A stretch of 64,000 nt of DNA from Daucus carota subsp. sativus (GCF_001625215.2 NC_030386.2:21732545-21796544), one strand, 5' to 3'. Shown: positions 23,601 through 37,204, counted from the stretch's first letter. The notes: generated by a model not told the origin, from the letters alone. Made by a program: numbers and translations.

Positions 23601-26600
23601 TCTACCGGTCAAACTTGCCATGCGAGTAGCTCCTTCAATCTTCCCGCTCGACATATCGTAAGATATTCTTTCTCTTGGTATATAATTTTTTGACTTTTCT
23701 CCTTATGTTTGGCTTGATGAACCTTGTTGAATTTAACTGTTGATCCTTGCAGCGTATCAGACCCATTTACTGAAATTCCTGCCGACATGCTTCTCTTTCA
23801 AATATGCATTCCGTTCGCACTTGAGCATTTTAAGTTACGTAAAAAGATCAAATCCCTTCTTCGCTATTGGTTCACGGCCGTTGGCTGGGCACTTAATTTG
23901 ACAGAGTTTTTACTCCCACCTCCTGAGGATAATAGTGGCCAGGAACATGGAAATGGGCAGCCACTAAGGCAGGATAGACAGCAAGCACAAATAGGCGGTC
24001 AAGATCGAGCTTTTGGAGGGATTGTTGCTCATGATGATTTGAACAGCAACAGGCATTTACCTGCTAATGCTACTTCTGCAGAAGAGTTTGATGGTGATGA
24101 GCAATCTGACTCGGAGTAAGTTTTATTCAAGTTTGCAAATCATTTTATATAGAGAATTTAGTGTAATGTATTTTACACTCAGTTTTTGTTTTCATAATGT
24201 ATAAAGTAGCCAAAGCTGTGGTATATATATTCTTATTTCTTTTTAAGATTAATTGTATGAATCAATAAATTTAAAGTCGCTTTTGTTTCCTTGTTTGTCA
24301 AGCATAATGTCTATGTTGAGTCATTTAATTGCAAAACTTGCAAAATACCTTTGTGGTCTATGGGAACCTGGATTTTATTTGAAATTCTGAATTTGAACAA
24401 ATAACCTGTTTGGGAATATGGATTTGGATTTCATTTGAAATCCAGGACGTTCAAATATTAGTATAAACCTGAGAATTTGAAATGACAACCAAAATCCTGT
24501 CATTTGAAATGAAATGCATGTTTCCAAACGCCCTCTTGTATGATTTGATTAAAAATGCCATGGTACAAGATCCCTTTGCCTTATGTGGAGCATTGTTTTT
24601 GGACCCTCACTCATTTTTGTTTTGGAAAATTCCCTATCCTAAGCTATTATGTTGAGTGAAAGAACAGTGGAAATATAACTATTCAAGGAAATTAACATGT
24701 TAACATACTAATAGAAGTAACCAGTAACATTATCTGAAGGAATTTAATGGGCATACATGTTTTCAACTAGTTGCTCCATAATAGCTTATTTCCTCTCATG
24801 GCAAAAAAAGAAATGTTCTTAACTTCTTATAATGTCATCTCCTGGAAATTTTCCGGGCAACTTCTCGTGTCCTTTGTTTCTCACTCTTTGATATTTTGTC
24901 TTGGGCATCTTTCAGTTTGCTGTCTGACATTTGCTATAGATAAATACATGTTTATTAATGTAAAAATCTTTTTATTGAGGCACTATGTTTTTACTCTGAT
25001 CAGTAATCAATCATATGTAATCTTATGTTTTCCTCTCCTCTCTTATTTTATTTATAAAAAAAAATTAGAAACATTTTTTTATATGATCTTACTTCAATTC
25101 ATATATGGGGTATATCTTAGTTTGGACTAATATATTGTAACTCAATTCTTTTAGTAGGTACAGCTTTGTGTTCCGCATTGTGCTCTTGTTGGTGGTTGCC
25201 TGGATGACTCTTCTGGTTTTCAACTCTGCTTTAGTAGTCATACCTATTTCACTGGGACGATTGCTTTTCAATGCTGTGCCTTTTCTCCCGATAACACACG
25301 GCATCAAGTGCAACGGTAGGATAACTGATACAACCCATGTAGGCTTTAATTGGATTTTTTTGTAGACAAAAATCTTTAACTTTTAATTTTTATATTAGAT
25401 CTCTATGCTTTCGTCATTGGGAGCTATGTCATTTGGACTGTTGTGGCTGGGGCAAGGTATTCCATTGAGTACATAAAGACTAGGAGGGCTGCAGTTTTGT
25501 TGAAGCATATATGGAAGTGGTGTGGCATTGTTTTGAAGAGCTCTGCATTATTGTCAATATGGGTAAGGATCTGTTTTTTGAAAAATAACTACTTTTTTAC
25601 TTAATCATTCTAACTCTAAAGTCGATTTTTCTTCCAGATTTTTGTCATCCCAGTTCTGATTGGACTGCTCTTTGAACTTTTGGTAATTGTGCCAATGCGG
25701 GTACCCATTGATGAAAGTCCAGTATTCCTTTTGTATCAGGATTGGGCTCTAGGACTAATTTTTCTGAAGATTTGGACCAGACTGGTGAGTTCTTTGTTGC
25801 TTCTTATGTCTTTCTTAGAGGGTATGTAGATCTTAAATGTACAAGAGCAGGAATGCTGGGTGCACTGTTTTATGTGGCATTTCTGCATCATTAATAAAAT
25901 ACATGGTCCAAGACCTTACAAAAAATAAATAAAAATTACATGGTTCAAGATAAAAGTTGGCCACATTCGAATAATTTTGTTAAGAGCCAAAACTTATTGC
26001 CTGACCTAATTCTGTGTTGAATTGACATGCAATGGCATGTTAGATAACATTTTTTTTTCTCAGATGGACCACAAGTTACAGGTAGCTTCTGCTGTTAATA
26101 TTTAAAAAGAATAACTAGATGACTAGCAGCAGTATTCTTTTGTCATATCTGTATGTTCCGTCTTACTTTGAATGCTTAAACGACTACTTCGTTTTCTTAT
26201 GCTGTTTTATAATATTCAGATAATAGATATAATAATCTCATTTTCTTTATTGGTTGCTGATGATATATTCTGTTAATAGCCATAATAATGTACAAATAAT
26301 TAAACCTGATTTCTGTATGTTGTTCAGCATTCAGTTGTGTTATGTTCTTATATTGTGTCTTTTGCTATATAAGAAAGGTCAAAGTTAATTGAATACTTAA
26401 CCTCTGAAGGAGGTTTGAGCAAGAAGGGAGTATTTTGGACACTTGACTTTATCGCTAGAGTTGTATGTTTAATAGAAGAGAAAAGGGTTGCTCAAGAATA
26501 GTTGTATAGTATATTTGTCAGTAGTGATATAGGAGGCCCAAAAGGAATGTTTATTATTGTGCTTATTCTCTGGATTTACCACTAGGTAAGCCATATGGTC

Positions 26601-27260
26601 TTTTCAATTAGAATCAACCATGCAATATGGTAATATTTATTCTGGAGTTCTTACTTTCATGAGATCTATCCTCTAAAAGTTCAATCAAAGTAGTTGGTTA
26701 CCACTGGAATTTTTAATTGGTCTCATAAGCTTCATTTTATGTTCCCTTAGGTTATGTTGGATCACGTGATGCCTTTGGTGGATGACAATTGGAGAATAAA
26801 ATTTGAGAGGGTGCGAGAAAATGGTTTTTCCAGGCTGCAGGGATTTTGGGTGCTGCGGGAGATTGTATACCCAATAATAATGAAGCTGCTAACTGCTCTC
26901 TGTGTTCCTTATGTATTGGCTAGAGGAGTCTTCCCGGTTTTTGGTTATCCATTGGTTGTGAATTCAGCTGTATACAGATTTGCATGGTTGGGATGTCTAG
27001 GTTTTAGTTTGGTGTGCTTTTGTACCAAGAGATTCCATGTGTGGTTCACCAATCTCCACAATTCGATACGTGATGATCGCTATTTGATTGGTCGTAGACT
27101 TCACAACTTTGGAGAAGATAAAGAGGTGAGACGTAATGACCCGGATGTATCTTCAGAAATTCAAGATGCTAACATACAGGACCCTACAATGGTCCTACAT
27201 GAAGGGGATGAAGCTGATGTAGGGATGAGGCAGAGACGTGCTATAAGACAAGATACCTAA
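20277..27260 (+). CDS. SUD1: SUD1/CER9-like RING-CH E3 ubiquitin ligase (DOA10 type)
   Basis: This ER membrane ubiquitin ligase is related to yeast Doa10 and animal MARCH6. In Arabidopsis the orthologue (SUD1/CER9) limits HMG-CoA reductase activity and cuticular lipid synthesis. Exons: 20277-20612, 21562-22254, 22600-23364, 23446-23657, 23753-24115, 25155-25315, 25399-25562, 25638-25784, 26751-27260. They sum to 3351 bases, giving 1116 residues, close to the Arabidopsis protein. The RING-CH finger (C4HC3) starts at Cys68 (CRICRNPGDADNP) and ends at CEVCKHPF across intron 1. Many hydrophobic segments follow, including the conserved late region LVIVPMRVPIDESPVFL and DWALGLIFLKIWTRL. The N terminus has an Asn/Ser-rich, acidic low-complexity stretch (residues 32-66). 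No disruption is visible. Confidence 0.95.
20621..20683. repeat. CT microsatellite beside SUD1 intron 1 donor
   Basis: A CT array, with ATCTATCT interruptions and a short CA run, begins eight bases after the intron 1 GT (20613). It is a pyrimidine tract at the wrong end of the intron. Confidence 0.9.
24405..24535. mobile_element. Small MITE in SUD1 intron 5
   Basis: The ends CCTGTTTGGGAATATGGATT and the reverse of GAAATGCATGTTTCCAAACG form an imperfect inverted repeat, with ATTTCATTTGAAAT-like words inside. The GTTTGG terminal word is common to hAT-like MITEs. No target duplication was defined. Confidence 0.5.
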
Positions 27261-29342
27261 GTGAGAGATATATAAGCTATATATATATATATATCGTATC
27301 TCTATCTCTTATGATCATTGTCACGGGGCTTGTCATGGTGCTTCTATTATCAGTTGATTCAGTTCACAGGGTTCTTCTCATGTGAACAATTTTTTTAGTA
27401 GTGTTTTTTCAGTATGTGAATATATTCGTGTAGTATAAGTGTATAACCAAGAGATGTAAACCATTAACAATGTTATGTAAACCATTAACAATGTTGATGA
27501 TGGAAAGTTAAGTTTGAACATCTTGTGTGACTGTAAATCTGTAATCCTTGTGCAGCTAGCATATATACAATTATGGGTAGGCTGCTGGCATAATCTCATC
27601 TTAATTAACAGATTAACCAGCACGGTTAAATTATTGTTAGCATTTGAAACAAACTGTGCCGGTGTATTCAAGTTGGCAATGGAATTGAGTATCAGAACAG
27701 GCTAGGTTGTGGGAAACCAAATATAATGATTTACCGTAAGTCTGACTTGGTCGAGCCTAGCTAGGCTGTGGTATGTAGAGGCAGGCACTCTTATCTTAAC
27801 AAATATGATCCAATCAGGGAAAACAAAGTTCTGTGTTTGATAAAGATGGGGTATCTTGCTCTAATTTTTGACATGGACGATTTAAGAATATCTCAACAAC
27901 GAATTTATGAACAGATGCGGTTCCCACGAATGCATGGGAGGAGTATCTTCCCTAAAAAGTAAAAAATTTAGTATGGAGAGGAGCCAATCGTTTTCGTGGG
28001 GATATTCGGTTCATAGTTCATGAGCTGGTTAACAAGAATCAGAACATCCCATTCTTATGTATTGGTGTTCGGAATTGCAATTTTGTACATTGGAATGAAA
28101 TTCTTGGTGCATAAATCATTCCTTCAACCTCTTGATATACCCATTTCCATACTCTCAATTCCCACATTACCGATTCTCAACCTTATTCACCATCCAGACA
28201 CTTCGATTATGATTTGCGGCAATTTCTCGAATTATATCCCACATTATATTTATCCTAAGACACTATTAATATCCTTTTGAGGGGCATATAGCATTTTTGG
28301 CAAATCACATGAAAGTGATTGTGATATTCCCTCCTTTTTTTGTTAGAAAATCGCGTGTAATTTTGTTTTTCATATGAATCACAAGTCCACTAATACACCA
28401 TTAAGATTCTCTTAAGGCCTCATAGGATTATTGACGAATCGCATCAAAGTGACTCTGATAATCCCTCCTTTTTTTGTTAGAGAATCCGGCATGGAACTTT
28501 GTTTTCAACATGAACCACAAGTCTATGGATCGAGGGCAGATTGTCGAACCATCTAAGCACAGCACCCTTGATGCATGTACCAAAATATTCGGCAGCCAAC
28601 CACATCTCAATGCCTGAAGAAGCTCATCCTCCCGTTCAAGTTGTTGATAAAATCGAACTAGTCTGCGAAATTGTTTGATTGGGAGAACGGGACTTTCAGG
28701 GGGCGATCCAGCTTGACGTTTTCTATTTCTTCTTCTATGGACTATCATTGAGCACCTCAAAGCCGTCTACGTGAAAATCATATTTGACTATATCTTCCTG
28801 GAACTTCCCCAGGTTTCATTCTCTGGGGTTCTCTTCCTCACTATGATTTCTAGCAGTAATGTAAAATCAGAAAGAAAAGAAAGTAACAACATATCTTATT
28901 AATCTCCTAAAGCTATTACAAGGGGTCATTCTACCTAAATTGTCAACCTCTTTCTCTTTACAAGTTGTCCCCTCTGTTTGGGCCTCGAAACTTCGTAGCC
29001 TCGTAGGCATGTCTTCCTGTACTTGGGTCCAACAAATTTATCTACAAGTCTATAGACAGATTAGCTCTAGCCCTTTTGTTAAGACCACATTTAGTGGTCC
29101 ACTCGATTTATCTTAAAGCCTAATCAAATCGAATTACCAAAACCAAAAAACCAAAACAAAAACCGGTTATAATCTCTAATATTAGATATATATATATCTA
29201 TTTAGTGCAGCAATAAACAAAACCCATGGTTAGTTCGTTGTGCTTAGTTTAACAAACTCCAAATCCACCTAAGCTGCACTAAATTATGTCTCAAAACCAT
29301 TCACTTATGCATAACATAGTAAATCCTTATGCCCCCAGGCAC
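27261..29342. other. Intergenic between convergent SUD1 and PABP genes
   Basis: About 2.1 kb between two convergent genes. It holds a TA run (27276-27294), a pair of direct repeats (28300-28389 and 28431-28524), and an unrecognised minus-strand open frame at 28760-28428. The frame has 110 codons, is Arg/Leu-rich and has no domain I know, so I do not call it a gene. Confidence 0.45.
28300..28524. repeat. Direct duplication of about 92 bases
   Basis: Copies at 28300-28389 and 28431-28524 share AATC-CAT-AAAGTGA, ATTCCCTCCTTTTTTTGTTAGA and CACAAGTC blocks at roughly 80 percent identity by eye. A 40-base spacer separates them. Confidence 0.7.
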
Positions 29343-32300
29343 CTAGGATACAACGCCATCTTTAGGCGACGATGCAGCTGGTTGCCCAACAGGGGTACCA
29401 GCCTTCTGTTTAGCAATTTTGAGAACCTGCAAAGCTTCGGCGACCTTTGCTTTAAGCGCTTTTTTTGATTTAAAAAAAGGCAGAATTTCACTTCTGGGCA
29501 TCTCCAAAAGCATACCAGTTACCTTCGCGGCCAAATTTGGTTCCAGCTTTTCAACCATCGGGTAGAGGTTTTCTCCCAACATCTACAAAACAATCACTTG
29601 TCAGTCACCATACAAAACATTTTAACATTGTAGATATGCATGTTTTATACGAGTACTAAATTATTTGGAGATATACACCTTTATGAATATTTTTCATCTC
29701 AAGTTCTCTATTCTCAGTTTTTTTTTCCATCAAGTTCATATCAATAGGTGGTAAAAAAAAAATTTGACAGTTCATATAACATAAATATTGGAGGGTCCTG
29801 CAACGAGCTTCACTTTGACGTTAACTGCCATAAACTTTACCAGCAGCAAGACTTGTACGAGTTAACAGATTGGCTAGAACAGCACCAAACTATACTTTGC
29901 TATATATATGATGCATGTATGGATATGTATTCGTGTATGTATCCATACCAATTTCTGGTCTTCTGGAGTGGATTTTTCTAGTAAATAAGCGAAGGCCTCA
30001 AACGAGATTGGCAGACAACCTTTAGGATAATCATCCTCATCATCATCTTGCATCCCACCGACATTGAATGGAGGAGGCACCATTCCACGCATTGGAACTG
30101 GCATGCCACGACCATGTGGGGGGTGGTATGCACCTCTTGGAAAAGTCTGTTTCAAAAAAAAATAAAAATAAGGGATGAACTTGAAACATAGGCAAATCTC
30201 GGACATATATAATTAGATTCCCCTCGAACCTGCGGCTGCATTGGGAGACCTGCCTGGAGAGCATGCATTCCAGCATGTCTGCTAACACCAGGACTCAAAC
30301 CTTGCTGCCCCTGCTGAGGCATGGGCACCAAAAAATTGGGCATGGGACGTCCGCCAGGCCTCATGCCTGGAATAAGTTGCGGCTGATAACCAAAACCAGG
30401 CTGAAAAGTACAAGCCAAACAACAATAATCATCATCAAAATGCAACACATAGGTACAGTAGATCAGAAAAGAAATGGGATAGCAGGTATGACATATATAC
30501 CCCAATATACAACTCAGCTTTAGCTCTTACAATAACTCCTACCATCTCTAACCAGTAACCCAATTAATCGAATTTCACAAGTGATTCTATGAAGAAAATA
30601 TTCTGTAGTCAATATAATTTCTAAGCTGTTTAGCCCCACTACCTAAAGCGCAACTGTTTATCTACCTTGTATTTATGTACTAGTAGAGGGCTCAGTGATG
30701 AAACAGAGATTTTTTTTTATTTTTTTTTGTTATTATTTTTGAAATGGAGGGCATGCATACCTGGCTAAGACATAATCCTCCCATCAGACTTAAATAATAT
30801 GATTATAGCAATGCAAACACTTACCTTTACTATAAATGAACAGTGGTGTATATTGAGTGCATATTGAAACTGAATACAATATTACAAGCATTTATTTTCA
30901 GATTACCACATCCACAATCTCCAACAGATAAGTGTTATATGATTGATGCAGTCAGTTGTTTACATTAAGACTCACAAATGCTTTTAAAGTATGATGTTTT
31001 ACAGGTTGGTAAGATATGTAGTGTTATGTTTAATATGGAACTGCTTATCATGATATATGAAAAATGGATGGCTGTAGTATCCTCTATTAAAATTTAGGAA
31101 GAAACATGCTACTTAGCCAACAACTGACTTCTATATAATGCAACTAACTACCTGAGGGGGAATGAAGGCAGGACGGCCTTGTCCATAGAATCTTTGTGGT
31201 AGACCTGGACCACCAGGGGGATACATAGGCATACGAGGACCTAAAGAAGTCACTGCAACTGGATGCATATTGGAGTGTTGTTCCTGCAGAAGGGACACAA
31301 ATGACTGTAAAGTACAATATTATCTGTCATCCAAACTGAGAGAGAAAAGGCATTTAAGTTTAATGACATTAGAGCTATGTTTCAATACTGGGTCTATCAT
31401 TTCCCTTTCTTGTCTTTCTTTATTTGTTTTATATTTTCAAGCAGCACATTATAAATGTAGATATCCAACACAGACCTGAAGCCTTGCTCTTCTGTCTTCT
31501 TTACTTTGTGCAAGTGCAACATAAAGAGGTTTGCTGCCGACAATCTTGCCATTCATCTCTGAGATCTTCAAAAATAGACATTAAGAGTTAATATGCTATA
31601 GCCACTAAGCACAATATTTATACATATATGCAAAAGCCATTTACAGTTACAGATAATATGTGCCACATTAACTTACTGCTCTTAAAGCCTCCTCCGCAGC
31701 TGAAAATGAAACAAAGCCTAGTCCTTTACTCAGCCCAATAGCATCATGGATTACCTATTCGAATATTTCCAGTTTAGACAATGGACCTCACAAAAACTCA
31801 AGTTCTGTTGACTAATAAGGAAACAGATACAGTCTCTTGAATTAAAATAACAAAATAAAGATATACAGACCTTGGATGAAGTTACAGTACCAAAGGGAGC
31901 AAACACTTCCTTAAGCTTAGTGTCATCAAAACTATCATCCAAATTCTGAACATACAGGTTCAGCCCATACGCGTTGTCAGTAGATGCATTCACACTTTGC
32001 TCATATCTAAGTTTAAGTTCTTGTTCCCTCTCAGACTTTCTCTGTGCTTTTCCAACATACCACTCCTTTTGATCAATTATTTTTCCATTAAGAGCTTGTA
32101 CAGATCTAGAAGCATCATCAGCATTCTCGAAGTTAACAAACCCAAAGCACTTAGACTTCCCATCAGTGTCCTTCATAACAACACTACTCGTTATTTTTCC
32201 AAATTCGCCAAATATGTTGTATAAATCTTCCTCCGTCATAGCTGCAGATAGATTTTTCACATAGACATTGGTAAACTTTGACCCATCTGCAGCCAACTCT

Positions 32301-35300
32301 CTTTCCTGCTTGCTAAGGAAAGGTCCCACGAAAAGTGGTTTATCATTTATCAGCATACCGTTTAGCTGCTCAATAGCTTTTTGTGCACTTTCCTCACTGT
32401 CATATTGCACAAAGCCATATCCCTTCGACTGACCAGAGAAATCTGTAGCAATTTTGCAAGAGAGAATGTTGCCATATGGAGAAAATGTGTCATGTAGTCC
32501 TTTGTGGTCAACCGACTTGTCCAAATTCTGTAGCATCAAAATTTGTACTTGGTCAGGTATAAAGGCAATGATTAGGTCCAGAAGAACTTAAACTTAAATT
32601 GAATAATAATGTTGATAATAATTTAAAGTTATTTAAATATTTTTGAAATTTTGTTTATTAGTTTGTTAGCTTCTATTTTTTAGCACTAGTATAGAGTTTG
32701 AATTTTGTTAAAACTTAACCAATTAGTTGGTGTGTTGCCTATATAAAGCTATTTCCTGTATTTCATATTATTATGCCGAATGAATAAGTAATCTTGTTTA
32801 GTGCTCTACTTTCTGCATCACATATATTTACAAAAGAAACATGGTATCAGAGTTAGGTTCATTCTAGGAAATTAGGAGTTACTAATGGTCTGCCATGTGT
32901 TAAAACACAAAGAATGAAGTTGGTTCCAATGGTGCTGGTAATACCGGAAGTTCCAGGATGGAAATCAATAGATATCGAATAGGTACAAATGCATATGAAA
33001 CTTACAGGCAACGAGTTGATGCATACTGTGATGAGTAAGAAAGCATGTCTCAAGTGGCTATTAAGAAAATTTTGTTTTTTAGAATTGTAGAGATAAGTGC
33101 TCCAAATGTAGAAAGAAAAATATCTTAAGATTTGTAAGATTGCTAAGAAGTGCATCAATATTAAAACTGGTGAGAAGTGCATCTAGAAGAAATTGGTGGA
33201 GAGAAGTGCTTCAACAATAATGATGATACAGGGAAGTACATCATTTACAAACAAATTTAAGAGCTTGAATTAAGAGGGGATGTTGAGAATAATTCAAAGT
33301 TATTTGAATATTTTTGAGTTTTTGTTTATTAGTTTGTTAGCTCCTGTTTTTTAGTAATAGAATAGAGTTTGAATTTTGTTAATCTTAGCCAATTAGTTGG
33401 TGTATTGACTATAAAAAGCTATTTCCTGTATTTCATATTATTATGAAGAATGAATAAGTAATCTTGTTTAGTGCTCTACTTTCTGCATCACGTATATTTT
33501 TCTCTAAAAAATCAACAAAAAGAGCCAATTACGAAGTAGAATAACTGAACATTAAAAAAAAACATCAACACCAGTGTTCTAAACATCGGCCGATTAATCG
33601 GTAATCAGACGGATTTCAATGTCATTTGGCAAAAATCGGGTCAAAATCGGCTGATGCAAAAATGGGTCAAATCAGTACTTAATCATGATTAATCGGTCAA
33701 AAAATGGATTAATTGGTCAAAAATCGGCTAGAATATCAAAATTTGTAAAATTTGTGGGAAAAGTTTAAATTTTTAAAAATAATTATATATATACATATAA
33801 TTATATTATAAATAACATAAATTTAATTCTGATTAATAATCTGATTAATAGCTCCAATTAATCACGGCTTTTCCGATTAATCACTAATCGGCAATTAGTT
33901 CCAATTCCCTCTTTTTACAACACCGATCAACAGTAAATGGGAACATAGAATGAAAGATGTGAATATACCTTTATGAAAATGTTTCCGGAACTTATGCGCG
34001 TGCTAGAGTCCCGGTTAGAAAACATTATTCTAATGGTTTTCCCGTTTAGAGAAGTGTAGTTCAGCGTCTCCTTTGCTTTTGCAGCTGTCATCAATTGATC
34101 AATTTTCACCATTAAATATATTATTAATGTTTCAAGGGACCGGGGAACTACATAATATTAACAACAAAAAGTAATATGAAACTTCGGTATAACTATGCAA
34201 GTGCAAAAATGGAGACATGAGAAGGCAATTAATAGGTTAAAAAGTCTAGTACATGGAAACTGCAAAATAAATTACCTGTTCGATCAGAATGATGAAAAGA
34301 AGAAAGGGAACGGTGGTCGGTTGTGTGTATATGTGTATCTATATGCAAGACAAACGGCGACTTATAAAAGTGGTTACTAAAGCATACCAGTATTTGGGCC
34401 CGATCTCCAGGCCCAATACGCTTTTATACAAATTTACTTTTAGTGTTGCAAACACATTAAGTGTAACAAATTAGCTCATTTTCAGGCCCAATAATCTTAT
34501 AAATCACAAAATAATAAGTAAATTTATAGTACTCAAGTCAAAATGATTTTATTTTTTTAAAATAATTTAAAATTTATATTAATGAATCTGTAAATTATAT
34601 AATAAAACTGTATATTTAACCGTAAATACATATCTAATTATATGTTTTTTCCATAAAAACCCATCATAAGTTCCATCGTACCCAAACTTTCTATCGTACC
34701 AGATTCCTGAAACTAATGTTCCGCGTCTCTGATTTCGTCCCCCATTTCAAACCAAACCTCAACATATGTAACATTGGTCTAGTATGACTTTCCAGAATAT
34801 GCGAAAGATCTTCTGCCGGAGACTTTTACAGTGAGCTAGCACCATACAGGGAAGTACCAGAACAAGAAATGACACTGCTGATAGAGTAGACAACACTAAC
34901 TAATAATTCATCTGTGTCTATATATATGAGGTGCAATAGTAATATATTGATATTTATTACAGTAAATAGGTAATTCAAAATCAAATATTACATAACACCA
35001 TTGGGGAAACTAATTTTTAATATATATCATAAATCTGTAACAAAGTTTTACTCGACATGACCCAGGTACCTACAACACCATTGTGTTTGGCACAACCACG
35101 ATAATAGCGTGGCATACATCCCTCTGCTCTAAAACGAAAACGTAAGACCTTGTGAAAAGATTTGATTTCTATGATAGTATGCTTCCCTAATATTTAAACT
35201 AGAAATTTATTTAATAAAAGAACACAAAACCATATTTACGACATCTATGCTGATAAAAGTAAAACCTGTATATATTTCTGTACTCTTTAACTTAAGCCAG

Positions 35301-36943
35301 AGTATTAGATGTAACATACAAAAATTATTTACTAAGGAATCCAATCACTAAAGCTGTTTACGTGAGTAGAATTAGGGTTTGTGTGCATTTAATAATGACT
35401 TAAGATACATGCAAGATATTAGCATATAAATTATTGAGATTTTGTAGCGCCGACTCAGCATAAAAAGCTTGGAACTCTTCAATTCAAAATCATATTTTTA
35501 TTTAAATTGTGAAACATGGTTAGTCCCATTGTTTCTAGGTTTTAGCTACTTTATCAAAATGGTGCCACGTCATTGCAGGCTAGGTACGAGACAATTATGA
35601 TATTCCCTAATTACCATTTAAAGGTTTCAAGGACATTGCCTAGACATCTATGTAATGAACGACGATACTTCTTATCAAGTCTCAACCTGATGAAATCACC
35701 ACCAAGAGATGACAGTCCGTCCAGACACTTCTCTACTTTTCATGTCCTTACCCACTTAACCCCTTCTTGTGGTAACTTAAAGAATGAACGTCCATTTCTA
35801 ATTATGCAAGACGCGACAATGAATAATTTAAGCTAATACAACTATATATACATTAGCTATAACCGAGGACCACATATTAGCCAGAGGAATTATACTTAAA
35901 AGTATAAGATGTTTAGAGATCCACATCACTAACAAGAAACCATCGATCTTAGGGAAAAAATTTAAAAAAACAAAAAACATGTGTATACAGCAAGTAGAAG
36001 CATATGTACTCGTGCGAATAGAGAGCCCCTACATATTGAAATAGTGAGAAAACAGCATGGACATGGAGTAGCATGAGGAAAATAAAATGGCCAAACCTAA
36101 TTACAATTATTTAAGCATCTCCGGTTTATCTTTAGAAATTGAATCCGCTAAGACAACAAACCTGCTGAAATCTCGAAATCACTTCCTTCTACAATCTACG
36201 CACTTAACACATTGCAAGCTATCAACAGATATTTCATTACACATATGGCAACAATATTCAGCTACGTGGACTCTTCGAAGATAAGCACTAAAACAGGACA
36301 TAAATGAGTCTGAAATAGTCTCCCTAATCCTGCATTTCCGGAGGAAAATAAAATGTCTAATATCTCTGTAATGCAAAATCACATGTGCATATACATAAAT
36401 GGAATATATCTGAAAAAGTTGCATCCCATGTGTGTCTCACCCCCCCCCCCCCCCCCCCCCTCCCCAAAAAAAAAAAAACATTGTTTCCTCGAAACCTGTT
36501 CTTCCATTAAAAAACAACAACTAGAATATATATCAAAAATTGCAAAACCACATGTGCATGTATATATGGGTATACCAAATCATAAATTGTTACAAATGTA
36601 AATATTAACACATTTAACACGCACAAGAAGTGCACAATCACAAGACATCACCAAGCAGAAGCATAACAAAACGATTAAAGAAACAAGAGATTAACGATTG
36701 AAAAGTGTTGATACCATCTTGAGGATTGGAGAAATTGACATAACCATAACCAAGTGATCTTCTTGTGTTGGAATCCCTACAAACTCGAACAGAATTCACT
36801 TGACCAGCCTGATTAAACACTTCATAAAGCTGTTTATCACTCACATTGTGCTCCAAATCAGCAACATACAGAGATATGGGACCCACCCGGGCCCTACTAC
36901 CACCAGCAGAATTCACTTGAACTTCATCTTTCACCTCTGCCAT
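29343..36943 (-). CDS. Polyadenylate-binding protein (PABP, cytoplasmic type)
   Basis: The product binds mRNA poly(A) tails and promotes translation and mRNA stability. Exons on the minus strand: 36943-36715, 34084-33969, 32527-31871, 31754-31677, 31565-31476, 31283-31152, 30400-30230, 30146-29949, 29582-29343. They sum to 1911 bases, giving 636 residues, normal for plants. Four RRMs are visible through their RNP1 motifs: [24 protein letters not shown] and KGLGFVSF. A Pro/Gly/Met/Gln-rich linker follows. The C-terminal MLLE domain (residues 558-636) has [14 protein letters not shown] and KVTGMLLEM. An acidic DDDEDDY run precedes the MLLE domain and is not usual in the family as I know it. Introns 1 and 2 are long (2.6 and 1.4 kb) and intron 2 hosts transposons, yet all splice sites look intact. 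Confidence 0.94.
32611..33502 (+). mobile_element. TRIM-like Copia-type LTR element in PABP intron 2
   Basis: Two direct LTRs of about 222 bases lie at 32611-32832 and 33281-33502. Each starts TGTTGA and shares long blocks such as TTGTTTATTAGTTTGTTAGC and AGCTATTTCCTGTATTTCAT. After the first LTR comes TGGTATCAGAG (32842-32852), a primer-binding site complementary to initiator Met tRNA. Just before the second LTR is the purine tract AAGAGGGGA. The internal 448 bases code for nothing. Size fits a terminal-repeat retrotransposon in miniature or a deleted Copia element. LTR divergence suggests it is not recent. The LTR 3' ends are uncertain by a few bases and I found no clear target duplication. 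Confidence 0.85.
33572..33925. mobile_element. hAT MITE in PABP intron 2 (ATCGGCCGATTAATCGG family)
   Basis: The 354-base element starts CAGTGTTCTAAA and ends TTTTTACAACACCG. It is flanked by ATCAACAC (33564-33571) and ATCAACAG (33926-33933), an 8-base duplication with one mismatch, as for hAT elements. Its ends are rich in ATTAATCGG/CCGATTAAT words. The right end lies about 40 bases before the exon 2 boundary at 33969. Two partial relatives are inside the second Helitron-like segment (about 58990-59225 and 60666-60897). Confidence 0.85.
36440..36477. repeat. C homopolymer followed by A homopolymer
   Basis: About 21 C, then TCCCC, then 13 A residues, in PABP intron 1. The length of such runs is unreliable in any assembly. 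Confidence 0.9.
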
Positions 36944-37204
36944 TTCTGATCAAAGCCCACTTAAAAAGGTCCGATTTTTCGGGTCTTTTTCAACAACTAA
37001 GCTCCCCTCTTCTCTTCTTACTCAACAACACAGAAGCCCCATGATCACGAAATAAAATTTTTTAATTTTTTTTTTTAGGGGTGTAGAATGATGAACAAGA
37101 GGAGAGGAATGAGGGTATATACAAGATTATGTATATTCAAGTTTGCACGGGGAATGTTTTGATGGTGATATACATACACGATATATATCAATGGGAGGGG
37201 AGTG

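Noticed and set aside
28428..28760. Minus-strand open frame of 110 codons between SUD1 and PABP
   Set aside because: Arg/Leu-rich, no recognised domain, partly inside a direct repeat; no promoter or splice evidence.
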